Below, piece by piece: positions 45,901 through 59,040 of a stretch of 64,000 nt of DNA. Under the pieces are notes generated by a model. It searched no databases and was not told the origin of the DNA. It was given only the letters and a program-made list of their open reading frames with translations. The DNA comes from Moringa oleifera. Its lineage: Eukaryota; Streptophyta; Magnoliopsida; Brassicales; Moringaceae. Numbering within the stretch: position 1 is the first letter of the stretch; every line of letters begins with the position of its first letter. The stretch is from positions 4,027,501 to 4,091,500 of the forward strand of contig JAJFZO010000028.1 in the NCBI GenBank assembly GCA_021397835.1. Reading direction: 5' to 3'. A program made the position numbers and the translations under genes.

Positions 45901-46276
45901 AATTCCCTCTCTTGGTTAAACATTTTACTTATGGCCAATTAGGAAGCTAAGGATCTACCCAAAGAAGAAAAAGAAAGAAGCTTAACGTAAGCACTTCAGG
46001 ACTAAAATATGGAGATCTTACAAAAAAAAATTAATCAAAGGGAAGCAAACAGGCCATTTAAGAGACTGGCCAACTCTGGAGATTTCAGGCATAATTAATC
46101 TTTTTTTTTTATCAGAAGGCATAAGCAAATAGACCATTTAAGAGACAGACCATTTTAGAAGCAGATTTCTTGGGAGGATCAGCAGCTTCAGGAGGAAGAA
46201 ACTGAGAGAGGTCACCCATGTAATCTTCATCCTCTTCTCCTCGATTGCCAGTCCGGTTCTCTGTTGATTCAGCCAT
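42935..46276 (-). CDS. G-patch domain protein, GPATCH11-like
   Basis: The gene has four exons, each with GT-AG introns and phase 0: 46,276-46,151, 45,228-44,695, 43,229-43,164 and 42,994-42,935 (stop TAG). They give 261 residues. The acidic N terminus (MAESTENRTGNRGEEDEDYM) is followed by a lysine/arginine-rich stretch. The G-patch lies at about residues 80-125 (NIGFKLLKQMGYTPGSAIGK, then DGLGQAEPVGL), with long charged helices after it. The C terminus (DLQEILAKLRDEFLYCLFCG, then CPGINEDDH) matches the DUF4187 domain that marks the GPATCH11 family. G-patch proteins usually activate DEAH-box RNA helicases in RNA processing; the partner here is unknown. The gene lies head-to-head with the SRF2-like gene, 667 bp apart, so the promoters may be shared. 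The 1.5 kb third intron holds possible repeat debris. Confidence 0.9.
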
Positions 46277-46943
46277 CTGTGAGAGCGAGAGAGAGAGAGA
46301 CAAGGGATGGGAGAACAGTGGGAGATGCATTCAGAGGCCGGAAATTGTAAAGGAAGACACTGTTTTGCCTCACTCTATGCCCAGTCACCAACCAACTACA
46401 GGGCCAGTTTCTGTGGTAAACGTTTAATTTGGGCTCAAAAAGTGGGCTTTAGGGAACCCAAAAGGTAACAGACAATTACGGACAGCGGAACAAACCTTAA
46501 GAAGAGGCGCGCTTTCTCAAACATCCATAACGGTCTCTGCTGAGGCTGCCTATAGCTCACGTGACCATCTCCCTCCCTCTAGAAATTTCAGTTTTTGAAT
46601 CCAACTTCAAGTAAAAAAAAAAATTGGTACGATTTCAATTTTTATCTTTTTCTTGGGCTTTCAAGACAAACATCTGATGTTGTTGGGTTTTCTTGATCGC
46701 GTTTTTTTTCCATCTTCATTAGTTCTTGGAACTCCATCCTCGGTTTAGCTCCCGGAAAACACAGGCAAAGTGAACGAAAGAAAAAGTTGAATTTAACTTT
46801 TCTTTCCTAATCGTCCTCTTTTTCTCAGAAACCAAACAGTGCGATTATCATTGGCATTTTGTTTGTGCGGCCCGCTTGAGTTCTCTAGACCATTTCTTGA
46901 TGCTTTCCTCTGCGTTTTCCAGGAAAATGTAATTGTCCAGAAG
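46277..46943. promoter_or_regulatory. Divergent intergenic region between the G-patch and SRF2-like genes
   Basis: This 667-bp region separates two opposite start codons and must hold both promoters and 5' UTRs. A GA-rich tract (GAGAGCGAGAGAGAGAGAGA at about 46,281-46,300) lies just upstream of the G-patch start, a common feature of plant 5' UTRs. An in-frame upstream ATG for the SRF2-like gene lies at 46,839, but the start at 46,944 gives the better signal peptide. Confidence 0.6.
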
Positions 46944-49900
46944 ATGGACAAGCAGTATCAATGTTTTTTTCTCATTGTGATTGTCTTCTCGGTAGGTCTG
47001 ATTTCACAAGCTCGAGCCTTAACGGATGGACTTGATGGTAACCTTTTTCATATTTTTATTTCTTTATTTCCATCTTCTTGCGATTTCTAAAGCTCATTTA
47101 CTGTTAAAATTGATTGCTTTTGCCTAACTTGGGGATAGTCGTTTATTTGAGTACTCTTTATCCTCTGTTTTGGCTGTTTGAGAAATACCAGGATAGTGAA
47201 GTGAGGAACTGAAATTGGATTTGTTTATAGTTTGCATACTAATGACTGATTTTAGTCTACAGAGATGAAACAAAATAAGCTCAAGATTCAGAAATATAGT
47301 TTTCTTTTATTTGACCTTGATTTTCCTGCAACCAAACAGAATGAGGGCGATTTATCTCCGAGTCCTCAGTACTCGAACTTGGAAGTTATAGGAGGAAGTA
47401 CAGCGGAGAGAGAAGAGGCGTTTGGGAAAATATAGATTGTGTTTGAGACACTAACATATATCCATATGATGCCACTACCTTTTGGCAATCATCTTTTTCG
47501 TCATATGCTTATAGTAAATCATTTAGAATCTCGCATTTATGGTGGTAGGTTAGATCATCATTCCTAATTTTATTTAGTAGAACTTCTCAAAGATTTTCCT
47601 CCGTCATGCAAAGTTGATTTCATTATGCCTTTAAAATGCTAAAAGGTGTGCCTCCTTATCTAAGATAGAGCTAAAAGATGATGAACATAGGTTAACATGA
47701 TTTTCTTGAACTGCTGGCAGCTTTGTCATGAAATTAGTTTGCAAACCTGGGCCCTTCTAGTTCTCAGGCTAGTTATGCTTGTGAAATTCACATCCAATTA
47801 ATTGTTAGTTTCTATTGGATTGCGTCTATAGCCCCTTTACTTTGTGCAGTTACAGCTCTTAATGATCTGTACAAGTCTTTGAACAACCCACCACAGCTGA
47901 AGGGATGGAGATTGGTTGGAGGGGATCCATGTGAGGAATTATGGACTGGAGTGTCATGTGATGGATCATCTGTAATACAACTGTAATGTCCACTTGCCTG
48001 CATAAAGTAGCTATATACCTTCTTTGAGTAAAGTCATGCCATATTATTGGGACCAAATTGTTCTTGCACCTATGCAGTCAACTTGAAGAATTAAAACTTC
48101 ATGGATATCTTGGAGGGTTGCTACATAATCTCCACAATTTGAAACATTTGTAAGTGAATTTGTGGTCTTCTAGAACCTTGGTATTTGAGAAACTTCACTT
48201 TTCTTTGATTGTTTAAATTTGCCTTTCTTTTTTTCTCCTGTTAGGGATGTTAGCTTTAACAACATTCTGGGTGAAATCCCATATGGCTTACCCCCAAATG
48301 CTTCTCACATGTAACTTTCCTGTTCTCTGCATTTCAGTATTCTTGCGGTTAAATTCTGTACCTGGTATAAGGATAAATCTTAAGGTTTTGGTTTTCTCCT
48401 TATTGTCTGCAGAAACATGGCATACAACAACTTGAGCCAAAATATACCCCATTCTTTGCCACTCATGAAACATCTCCAATATTTGTGAGTTGCTTGATAA
48501 CTAACTGCATTGCCTAGAGCCAATCTGTAAATGTTCAACATGAACTCAGTTTCTGTATTTTTCTTTGCAAGGAATCTAAGCCACAACTCATTATCTGGAC
48601 CAGTTGGCAATGTGTTTACTGGATTACAGATAAAAGAAATGTATGTTTCATCAACTTCTATTTTGCTTATCTTTTCAAGCTAAAAACAAGTCACTTAAAT
48701 CTAAGATTTCTAGAACTTGCTACTGTTACATCTGAGGACTATCACAAATTCATATCTAATGAGTACTGGAATTTGTTTAATGGAAAAGAATAGCAAATCT
48801 GAATCCTTCTTAAGTGAACCAAAAACAACTTATGACCTTATTAACTTAATCTATCAAAAAACTGTATTTAGATAGTCGGGATTACTGAACATAACAGTGA
48901 GCACTGTTTTTCTTTCTCTTGATGTTATAGATTATGTCCAGGAATCATGATGTTTGGTGAATGGATGGAATTGTAACCTAGCTGGGATATGAAAATACAC
49001 ATAAACATAAGCCAGTGCATTATGATGCAATTTTTTGAGGGTTTTTATGTGTATTGCCCGACACTCTTTTTTTTGAATCTTTACCTGTCCCATCACCATG
49101 CGTTCTATGGCAATGCCAGGCAATGTTGATCACTCAAAAAAATTCATTTTTCTGCCACAGGGATCTATCATACAATAACTTCACAGGAGATCTGCCAAGT
49201 TCTTTTGGATCTCTGAAAAATCTGACTGCACTGTGAGTACACTCATATGATCCAGAATTTCTCTGAGCATGTCATGGTATAATTCTGTGGTTATATGTCA
49301 CGAGAACTTCCATATCTTGTTTTGGGTACATACTCAGGTTCTTGCAGAATAACAAATTTACTGGATCAGTCATCTACCTAGCTGATCTTCCATTAACAGA
49401 CCTGTAGGTTTCTTCAAACTGCATTATTGCAGCAGTATGCAACTTGTTTCAATACGATTCCTCATTGTACGGTCACATTTGTTCAGGAACATTAAAGAGA
49501 ATGAATTCAGTGGGGTAATTCCAAAGCAGTTTCAGTTCATTCCACGCCTATGGTAGGTGATTGAAGTATCACCTGTGATTACCTATTATTGGTTGCACTA
49601 AGAATCAAATCATTTACTGATTATTTTCCTCGGTTGCTTAACAGGATTTGGGGGAATAGGTTTGAGGTGGGGGCTGACTATCCACCTTGGAATTTCCCTT
49701 TGTATATTGTGCCTATTGAGCAAAATATTGGTAGGCGACCAACTACTCAACCAAGCGCAGTCAAGAACTTTACCGCTGTTGAAAGAGATGTACACAAAAG
49801 GAAAAATCTTGGGCCTAGAGGGATAGCTTGTATAGTTGGAGCAGCTCTTGTGGCAACGGGTACAGTGCTACTCATTGCAATCCACCTTAATCGAACCCGT

Positions 49901-52900
49901 ATAACAAAGGTTAAAATCTTCAGAGAGAGCAATAGCACACTGAATTCTCCTCCACTTAGTACAGTAAGAGGTGAGAACTCTTACTGAATTCTTACTAACA
50001 TCTATGATGTTTGAAGAATCTTTGATTGAATTAAATTTTAAGGAAAAATTTATGCTATAATGGATGTTTTAATCTGCTGAATCAAAGCATGTAAACCATT
50101 TTCTTTGAAGCTGCCATTCTACATTTCTACCACAAGTTACCAGGGTAACTAATGCAACTCAATGCAGCGCCATATGAAAATTAGAATATACCAAGACAAT
50201 CCTAGAAGGGAAGCTGTCTCTATTTCTCCATATTGCTCTTTATCAAATATATGTGACTTGTCTGTTAACCGAAAGAATGCACATTTTTGCTTCTAAACAA
50301 TGGGAATTGCTATCCTTCCTTAATTCATCTAGTTTGTCTATTAAGAACTTTTTAATGTCCTTATCATTAAAAGTGGATATGCTTTTCCTACTGCAACCAA
50401 TTGTAACTTGTTGCATTTTCCCTAATGGTGTAAAGCTTGTCTGAATTTTGCTCTTTTCCTAGGTAAATTGGTCTTTGAATTCATGTTTCATTTTCCGTTT
50501 GGTCCTCCAAAACTTTATCCTATGGGTTATCCTTGAAAGCAATTAAGTCATTAATATATATGTCCCTTCCTATGTAGTAGAATGTTCTTCTACTACACCT
50601 GAAGAGAGCCCACAATTCTTGGCTGTGGGGGCTCCACCTATTCTTGCACCAAGACTTGTACTCCCTAGTGACCCAATCAGAAATGAGAAAGTATCTAGAA
50701 GAAGTTTCTCAAGTAGATACAAGTTCCCAGTAAGTGTGAAACTTTACACTCTTGAAGAGCTTCAATCAGCTACAAACAGCTTCAGCGAAGAGAACCTTCT
50801 TGGAGAGGGGTCTCTTGGTTCTGATTATAGAGCGGAGTTGTTGGATGGCCAAGTACACTCTTCCTACTTCTTGCTATTCAAAATAAGAATGAAGTTTGAT
50901 TAGTTTGGATTGTCTGATCTTTTCTTTTTCTTGCTTAGGTTTTCACTGTGAAGAACATCCACATGGTAGCACTGTCTTTCCATGAAGAGGAACAATTCAT
51001 GGATGTGATTTGTCTAGTATCCCAGTTGAGGCACCCAAATATTGTAACACTTGTTGGCTACTGCATAGAGCATGGACAGCATCTTATCGTTTATGACTGC
51101 CTTGGAAATACTTCTCTTGATGATGCTCTGCACAGTGAAGTACACAAGCCGCTGTCTTGGGGCCCCCGCCTCCGCATTGCTCTTGGTATTGCCCGGGCTT
51201 TGGAGTAAGTATTCCACATGAAATAATTGGTTCTAGGAAATAGTTCTATGGTTCCAAATACCCTCATGGAAACTACATTATCTAATGCATCTAGCACTGT
51301 TACCTAAGCTTACAATTATCACCTGAAAATGTGAGTTACATTTCAACTTTTATGCTTCAAAATCTTGACATGTGGGACACTGAAATATTGGCATATGAGA
51401 CTGTTTAGTTAATGCTGCTTTCCTGTGAGGTATAAGAAATAGAAGTGTGACTGCTGACAGTAGTTTTCCATATGCAAAATGATGTTTTCAGTTATTTGCA
51501 CTCTATGTTCACTCCTCCTGTTGCTCATAGCAATTTAAAGGCTTCCAACATCTTACTTGATGAGGAACTTGTGCCTCGAATTATTGACTGTGGGCTAGCG
51601 GTTTTGAGGCCTCTTACAAGCAACAGTGTCAAACTTAAGGTAAGTACTTGGAAGGATCATTTCTATGACTGTGAACAACAATTAAATCGTTCCAACTGCA
51701 ATTACCCAATATTTTAAATTCTTTTCTTTCTCAAGGTATGTTAGTCTGAAACATATGTGCAGAAAAAGTCTGGAAATTAGCAGAATCTCACTGTCCATGT
51801 TAGGACACGATAATAGGGCTATTCTAGTAACAATTTATTTGCATCCTTTGGGGACAAAAAGAAAAGGAAAATGAAAATAGATCTTGTATTCTAAACCTAA
51901 TTCTTCTACATAAAATTTCAAGCTGCAAATCCTCTCCATAAGCTGCTAATGGAGTAACTTATAGACACAAATTTTCTTCATATAAGGGATGAATGATGGA
52001 AAACCACTAATCTTGTAATTGAACTCTGATGCACATAGGCTTCTGAAATGGCTATTGACGACACTGGCTATATAGCACCTGAGCATGGACAACCAGGAGG
52101 TGACAGCACGAAGAACGACATTTACGCCTTCGGAGTATTGCTTTTGGAATTGTTAACTGGAAGGAGACCTTACGATAGGCACTGTTCAAGCCCGCTTTTA
52201 TATTTTCCAACTAACTTTTAGCATATTGCTTCATATGAACTGTTCTTTGTTTTGACACTCAGTTCAAGACCGAGGGAAGAACAAAGACTGGTAAAATGGG
52301 CTTCCTCCAGACTTCATGGTTGGGAGACTTTGGAGCAGATGGTTGACCCAGGCATCAGAAAAGCACTTCCCTCGAGGGCTCTCTCCCGTTTTGCTGATAT
52401 CATCTCCCTCTGTATTCAGGTATTTGCACATAACCACGTATATCATCTGCATAAAGATAGCTCTGTGAAAAATGGAATTGTGGGTGGCTAAAGCAACGTT
52501 AATATGGTATAGTGACTCATCTTTCTCAAATGCTTGGCATCTAATTATCATCACCTCTTTCCCAAGATGTCACAACGGCTCAAACTACAGTGAGCTGTTG
52601 AAATCTGAGGTTGAAATTTTATCGGTATTTAAAATTCTGTTGAATTGAGTTTCTGCCAACACATGGCATACATTTTCAATTAAGAGATGGGTGAACTTAT
52701 GATTGCATATTAGCTTTCCAGATAGATGAAAGATACTTGTTTGTGTGTGGTTTAACGACAGCCTGAGAAGGAATTCCGTCCAGCAATGTCTGACGTTGTG
52801 GAATCTCTGACGTGTCTGTTACACATGGCCACCAGGGCAAAGATTGGTGGAGATGGTACTGAGGTTGACCCCTTTGAGAGATCTTTCTGCTCTGCGGACA

Positions 52901-52944
52901 CCAAATTCTTAGGCTCTCCTGCAATGAGCTTTTTCTCTGTCTGA
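46944..52944 (+). CDS. SRF2: STRUBBELIG-family LRR receptor-like kinase, SRF2-like
   Basis: Sixteen exons keep frame from start to stop: 46,944-47,037; 47,850-47,982; 48,078-48,149; 48,245-48,310; 48,413-48,484; 48,572-48,640; 49,161-49,232; 49,338-49,403; 49,487-49,552; 49,645-49,970; 50,581-50,852; 50,939-51,204; 51,492-51,639; 52,039-52,178; 52,263-52,419; 52,762-52,944. The product is 733 residues. It has a signal peptide (1-25), a DPC motif before the repeats, six LRRs mostly one per 66-72-nt exon, a transmembrane segment at about 296-318, and a kinase domain at about 413-690. The kinase is atypical: it has a glycine loop GEGSLG (420-425) and lysine 441, but HSNLK replaces HRDLK (537-541) and DCG replaces DFG (557-559). 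SRF proteins sit in the plasma membrane, and several act without strong kinase activity. The intron after exon 14 has a GC donor (52,179-52,180). Assignment to SRF2 rests on length and on the C53 neighbour. Confidence 0.92.
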
Positions 52945-53656
52945 TCTTAAATCTCGTTTACTTGTAAAGCAACTGATTTCTGCATGCTGTGCAATGTTTA
53001 CATGAGGTATTATGCCCCATAATCAGCTAATTCTTCTGGTTACTGAGTTTTGCACATGGTACACTGATTCAGGGGATTAGCCTTTCCCCCATCTTGATAT
53101 ATTTGCACAGTTTCTTATGTCACGTGCTCGCTGTGGTAAGAGAGGTCTCCTCGCTGTGGTAAGAGAGGTCTCCACTTCAGGATGGATATTGATGTTCTCG
53201 TCTGAATTTTTGAAGTACAACACCACTATCTTTTATTCCCTGTTACCAGTGATCCTGCATCTGCAATATATACTTGCTTTGCCATTTTCTGTACCATCCA
53301 TGTTTTAAAATTCTTTTGAATTTAACTCCTGAATACCCTATTTTCACTGCTGGAAAAAGAAACAATACATACACTAACATGATCGAGCTTGAAATTAACA
53401 AGAAAAGTAAATCCTAAACCAAATTGATAAACAGCCCAAATGCACATTGTCCCAATATTTATTCAATGGCATTAAACATGGGAAGTTAGAATATCTGCAA
53501 GGATAGCAAAAGGTCCCAATTCACCAAATTGAGATATTAGGCTCAAAAGAGCTTTCCTTGAAAAGAGGAACATCTTTTCATTCTACTGTCCACTTTCTAC
53601 ATCTCATTGTGCCAGTTAATTGTTGCCCTACTTCTACATCAACTTTTCCAAACAGT
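52945..53656. other. Convergent intergenic region between SRF2-like and C53
   Basis: This 712-bp region holds the 3' UTRs of both genes. A 23-bp direct duplication (TCGCTGTGGTAAGAGAGG plus TCTCC) lies at about 53,128-53,174. No other gene was seen. Confidence 0.6.
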
Positions 53657-56600
53657 TCAAGCCGAAACCCCGCTGTTCAACAAGGTATTGATTTCTCCTA
53701 TTATATTGACGGGTCTTCCATCAAACATGGATGAAAGTGTGCTCTCACACAGCTTCTTCAGCTCCCTAGTTTTTGCAAGAGCTGATTCCTGTAATTGAAA
53801 TGGTATTTACTCCAACCAATGTAATTGTTTGACATACAAGGAAATCAAGAAAATTTGTCTTAGTTTTGTTTTCATTTCTGAATTAAATAGTTTAATCTAT
53901 CCACAAAGAACTGCAGAGAAGGAAAGGAAGAGCTGATAAAACAAGAATCCAAAGAAATATTAGTATCCAGAATCTTGAAATCTTCTCCGATTAGCAAGAT
54001 CTGAAAATAAGACCTACCCCCCCAACCCCTTCTTTATCACTCCAGCAAAAGCCAAAAGGCAAAATCTTGAAACCTTAACATCTAGCAACAAAAACAATCC
54101 AAAAGTCCCTTGGTTTTTTTTTTTTTTTTTTAACGATAATAGTAAATGTCTTTCTGTAGAGAGAGAGAGAGAGAGATTATTGGCTCATTGGAGAACTTTC
54201 GTTTGAGTAGACATGTTTGGAAGCGGAAAAAAAAAGGAAAGACACATAATGGATTGTTAATTCAAACCACATAATGACTAATATATTTTCTGTTTAAGAC
54301 TTATTTTTGGAATAACTCAAAGCCATAACCAGCTCTAAAGTGCACAAATTAGCAGAAACGTGATAAGGATACCATCAGCTCTTCTTTTGTCTCTTTTTTC
54401 AAGCAGGCAGCTATTTATTCGACTTGGAAGTAATGAAAACAGGACACAAAAGAAAACAGCCCCTTTGAACAACAGAAATATATTTTTCTCTGGAAAACTA
54501 TTTACTATGTCAAGAAACTCACCTGCTTTGGCCATGAAGAAGACAAAGAATTCTGAAGCTCCATGCGTTTGGCAGCCACATCCTTCAACCCCTCTTTTAG
54601 CTTCATTTCATGATGCTTCTTTTCCTCAATTGTACTTACTAGTCTATCAAGAAACCTGAAGTGAAATCAAGCCATCAGAGTAAGTACAGTTTTACTCATC
54701 ACAATGAAACACATCACACTTATACTACAACACCAGTAGAGAAAAAAGATACACCTAGAAAGCAATTTCCAGGTTTTAAATACTGCAGCAGCCAGTACAA
54801 AGAACTTCCAAAATGACCACAATGAACCCTCCACCCTTATTGAAAAGAAGAAAATATAGAAATGGTATTATTAAAAATTGGAAGGATGACAATTGGCAAA
54901 TAGAAGGCCGTGAAAGATACATTCTACAGTATCATACTTGCATGTAATTCCAGAATGGATAAATACATATTTAAGATCACAATATGCTAATATACTTATT
55001 GTTCCACAAAGAAAACCATAATTACCAGAAATGCCAGGATTAAGCTTTCAGTTTTCTTTTACAAATTCCTGTTTAAATTATTAAACTGTGATTGCTTTGT
55101 ACTTTTTCATGTCGCAATCAAACTTTTAAATGAAGTGGCAGGATGCTATCGATTCAAGCCTTCCAGAGTCTAATATCAGTCATCAACTGATAAGATGGAC
55201 TAAGTTTCCTATTAAATTGCAAATGTCATCAGCAATGTGAAGAAAATGGAAATTGTCCCTGTAGCTATTTGCAAAAGCAAATGACTTTTGCAAGAAATAA
55301 AATACTTGTTTCCCTTGATCAGAAGAGGGACTTTCATCTAGCACACTTGCTCTGTCCACTACACTCTCCTCAATGTCCAAAACCAAATAAAACAGGAACA
55401 TAATTAGATGTGCTGAAAAAAGAAAAGAAATGACAAGGGATATGTGAGAGCACCTTTTTGAGTTGAGAATCATGATGAGATCCCGTGTTTTCCTATTTGT
55501 CAGCAAGGAAATAGCCAGGGAAATATCTTGCAACATCGTCTCAATAGTATCTGGAGCGTATTGCTGCAGCACCAAAGGAGCAACCGACTGGACTTGATGT
55601 TGCAAGGACAAAGTCTCTTCATTTCTCAGCTCTGCCAATCGTTGATTCAAAAATGCTTTGATCTGGTATCATAACATCAATACCAAATATCAACCCTGAT
55701 ATAGAATTGCTTCATCTAGTGACAGAATAAAAATACCAAACCATTCTATAGAAAAAAAAAATACCAGACCAACAATCTCAGTTAAAAAATATTTTAATCC
55801 TAGTTGGTCATTGTCACATTCTTCTCAGAGAAGCAAAACACAACAAAGATATTACAAAAAAAAAAAAAAAAATCCAGTAATACCAGTCAGACACCTCAAT
55901 GTCATAGATCAGCATATACCTCGTACAAATCATCAAGAATCTTATTTCTGTACTCTGTCTCCAACATCTGGCTCCTCTCTTCCCTGTTTTTTAAGTTATC
56001 ATTGACATATATCTGATTCCCCAGGGCTACCTCTGGCAACTTGACATCATCAATCACGTCAACTTGAGGTGCTTCGACGCTAATATCCCAAGTAATCTCA
56101 GACAGAGAAATCTCAGGGAGTTGGCCATCTTCCCCTTCATTTGATGCAATTTGACCAGATTCTGGAGCTTCATTTGGTGAAGTATTCTGTGGGATGTCAC
56201 TGGCGTTAACAATTTCGTATGGACCCAAACCATTACCAGTATCATCTGCTTCTTCCACTGTACCAATGTCCCAATCAATCTGAACACTGTCAACCGAAAT
56301 ATCCCAATCAATACTATCTGGAGCAACATTCATGTCCCCTGTCACATTGTTTACTTCATCAAAGCTTGACTGGACATCCTGAGAATCAAGGACCTCAGAA
56401 GCCACAGAAACATTAAGAAATGGGGGATTTTCACGAATGTCTTGCAGGTTGAGTAGAACAGTCCTCAAAGATTTCTGCAATCATATAAGCTAAATCAGAA
56501 GCAATGATTACAATAAATTGAATGGTTCTTAGCATGTAACGAAATGAGCTATGTTACAGCAAAATGCATGTGGTAATTTCTGAGAAACAATCAGAATTCA

Positions 56601-57113
56601 ATCAATGCCTTACATCCTTTTCCACGTGAACATCCCTGACAAAATTAGAGTAGTACTCCATAGCCCGTGACATTGAATCACCGTTTATAACATCAAGAAT
56701 CCGGCTAAATGTGTCTGGAAGTGAATTTGCAGTTTCTAAAAGTTCAAGCCTCACATTTTTGCCCTGCAAAGTGAAACAACTTCATACATTTATTGGAAAA
56801 TGGAACCTATAAATCAAACCAAGTTGACTATTTTTGAATGACCATCTTAACCTGCAATCCAAGCTCTTGACAAGCCTCTGCATATTTAACTGCTGATAAA
56901 GCAGCACTTCTTTTAATATCACTTTCCTTGCGCTCAAGTTCTGCTAGTTGTTGCTGAATCTTTTGCACCTGTTTTTTCTGATATGGGCTTCATAAATAAA
57001 GGAAATAAACAGTCATCAACAATATGGATTGCATGGCCTTCACCATAACAAAGATTTCAACCATCAAAGCATACACTTACATTTCATAATTTACATTCTG
57101 AATAATTATTTGC

Positions 57114-57145
<32 letters not shown>

Positions 57146-58782
57146 AAAAGCATGCACAATAGCTTCCCATGCACCCTACAAAAGCATGTAGATAAATTAA
57201 AGAATGATCATACACACCTGGTGTGTACATGTATGTGTGTCTGTATGTCCCTGTTTGTGTATGGAAGCGATAGAGAGAGAAACAGAGAGGGAGAGACAGA
57301 GAGACAGAGAGATATAAGTCTTACAGCAGCACCTGATAGCCGGCCAAATATATTCCGGCTTTCTGAAGTGGACTTTAGAAGGATCTCGTATATTTTTTTC
57401 GCCTCCATGTAACCAATCCCTAGGAGTAGCATGACAGTCATCATTCAGATAGAAAAAATGATGACAAAAGAACAACTTTGCAGCTAAGAGTATAGTCCCT
57501 TTTACTTTCAATTCAAATTATTAAAAGAGAAAATTACATATGAACTATAATAAAAGTTTTAGAGCATAATATTTTCATATCATAGATATATCTCAAGCCA
57601 AATATAGTCAATCAAGTCACTGCTCAGACTAATGTAAGAAATGATCAAAGAATTACAGTATAATCCTCTGCAAATAAGTAAAATCATTTAATCGGGTTCT
57701 CTAGTTATGCCAATGATTATAAGGCTTCCTTAAATCCTACACTATCGATCATCCTTTTCCCAAAAGTTTGCCACCAGTAGCAAGTGTTGTACACAACCAA
57801 TATGCTCAGGCATGCTTCGTACACTTAATACGTTCATAATTATGATCCTCTTACACTAGATTAGTTGATGGTTATGGTGCTCTTTTACAAGTCAAATCCT
57901 ACTAGCTTTCTGATAGTCAGGATAAATATCAAACTACTCTATTACAGGCCATGGCTCAGTGTAAGCATGATAAAATAAAGCCGTTAAGTTTAGTATAGCT
58001 TCAGTAGAATCTAAGTGTTCAATTCAAGATATCAGATCACACTTTTCAATACCACCTAAATGTCAATGGCTACTCAATTTCAGTTGTTAACCCGATAAGT
58101 CCTTCATTTTCCTATTTAAGTATGTCTGCTGCCGATGACGAATCCAGCCTACAGTGTTCTACTCTCTTTAGTTATTGCTATGCAATACAATCACCCAAAG
58201 ACATCTCCTACTTTGTTTAACAGTACCACATATTTTAACGAATTAGCAACTACTGGCTGCCTCAGAAAATAAAGCAAAATCCAACATAGGATTTCTACTT
58301 TTTGTCACTCTTGTCACACCCAAAGCTAAATTTAGTTCCAAGGCTAACATAAATGATTATCCATCAACAAAAATCAAACTCTAATAGATGCTAAAATCAA
58401 TTAAAATTGTTTATTACTAAACTGAAAATGTCATTTCATTTTTTTTAATAAAAAACTACTTACCTTCAGGGTCTAGTGTTTGAAAATAGGGATCAACATC
58501 CTTGGGCAGAGATGAAAATTCCTTTGAGATTCTCACTCTGATCGCCTCTACTCGCTTTCGCCAATCGGCCGGTATTCTCTTTCGATCAACCAACCATTCT
58601 TCAATTCAACATCAAACAAAAACCAGAATCATAGATATAACTCCAAATTAAATAAACAAATAAAAAATCGAATTACTGGTTGTGCATATTTGCGTCTGTG
58701 AGAGAGATATATAGGAGATACCTCCAAGGCGAGAAAATGTGATGTCAATAGGGAGGTTACGGATGTCCTCGGGAGTTTGCAT
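53657..58782 (-). CDS. C53: C53 / CDK5RAP3 homologue, UFMylation and ER-phagy receptor
   Basis: Ten exons with GT-AG introns and continuous frame: 58,782-58,722; 58,598-58,464; 57,419-57,325; 57,175-57,081; 56,987-56,852; 56,763-56,614; 56,474-55,920; 55,662-55,454; 54,655-54,523; 53,788-53,657. The product is 566 residues, close to the family length. The N-terminal part starts [20 protein letters not shown]. Helical regions flank a disordered acidic linker (about 255-375) that carries three shuffled ATG8-interacting motifs: IDWD (279-282), IDWD (290-293) and ITWD (351-354). The C terminus is [20 protein letters not shown], ending GVSA. C53 works with UFL1 and DDRGK1 at the ER, where it binds UFM1 and ATG8 through these motifs and recruits the autophagy machinery during ribosome stalling. 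The neighbour SRF2-like gene is convergent, as in Arabidopsis AT5G06820-AT5G06830. Confidence 0.95.
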
Positions 58783-59040
58783 CTTGCAGGGAGAAAGTTC
58801 TGCTCTACGGGAATCTGTGGGTAAAATCAAGAACTTCAGCTTCAGATGGCACCGCTGAGTGCCTCCTTTGAAAATATTGTATGCATTACACTTAAAACCT
58901 TTTTTTTTTTTTTCCACTGAAGCTTTTCTGGGAAAATAAAAGTCCATTTTAGATGTCATATACCTTTTCAAGTAGATAAGTTTTTTTAATTTTATTTTAA
59001 TAATAAATCATTTTTTAATATCTTGATACGAAAAAATTAA
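58783..59040. promoter_or_regulatory. Proximal promoter and 5' UTR region of C53
   Basis: Only about 258 bp separate the C53 start codon from a MITE insertion. A T-run at about 58,899-58,913 is the main visible feature. The core promoter position is not determined. Confidence 0.4.

Noticed and set aside
46839..46943. Upstream in-frame ATG extending the SRF2-like protein by 35 residues
   Set aside because: The extension lacks homology, and it would bury the signal peptide that starts cleanly at 46,944.
57197..57511. Minus-strand open frames around the GA-rich microsatellite in C53
   Set aside because: Only 57,419-57,325 is exon. The rest is intron with simple repeats that read as Ser/Leu-rich peptide.
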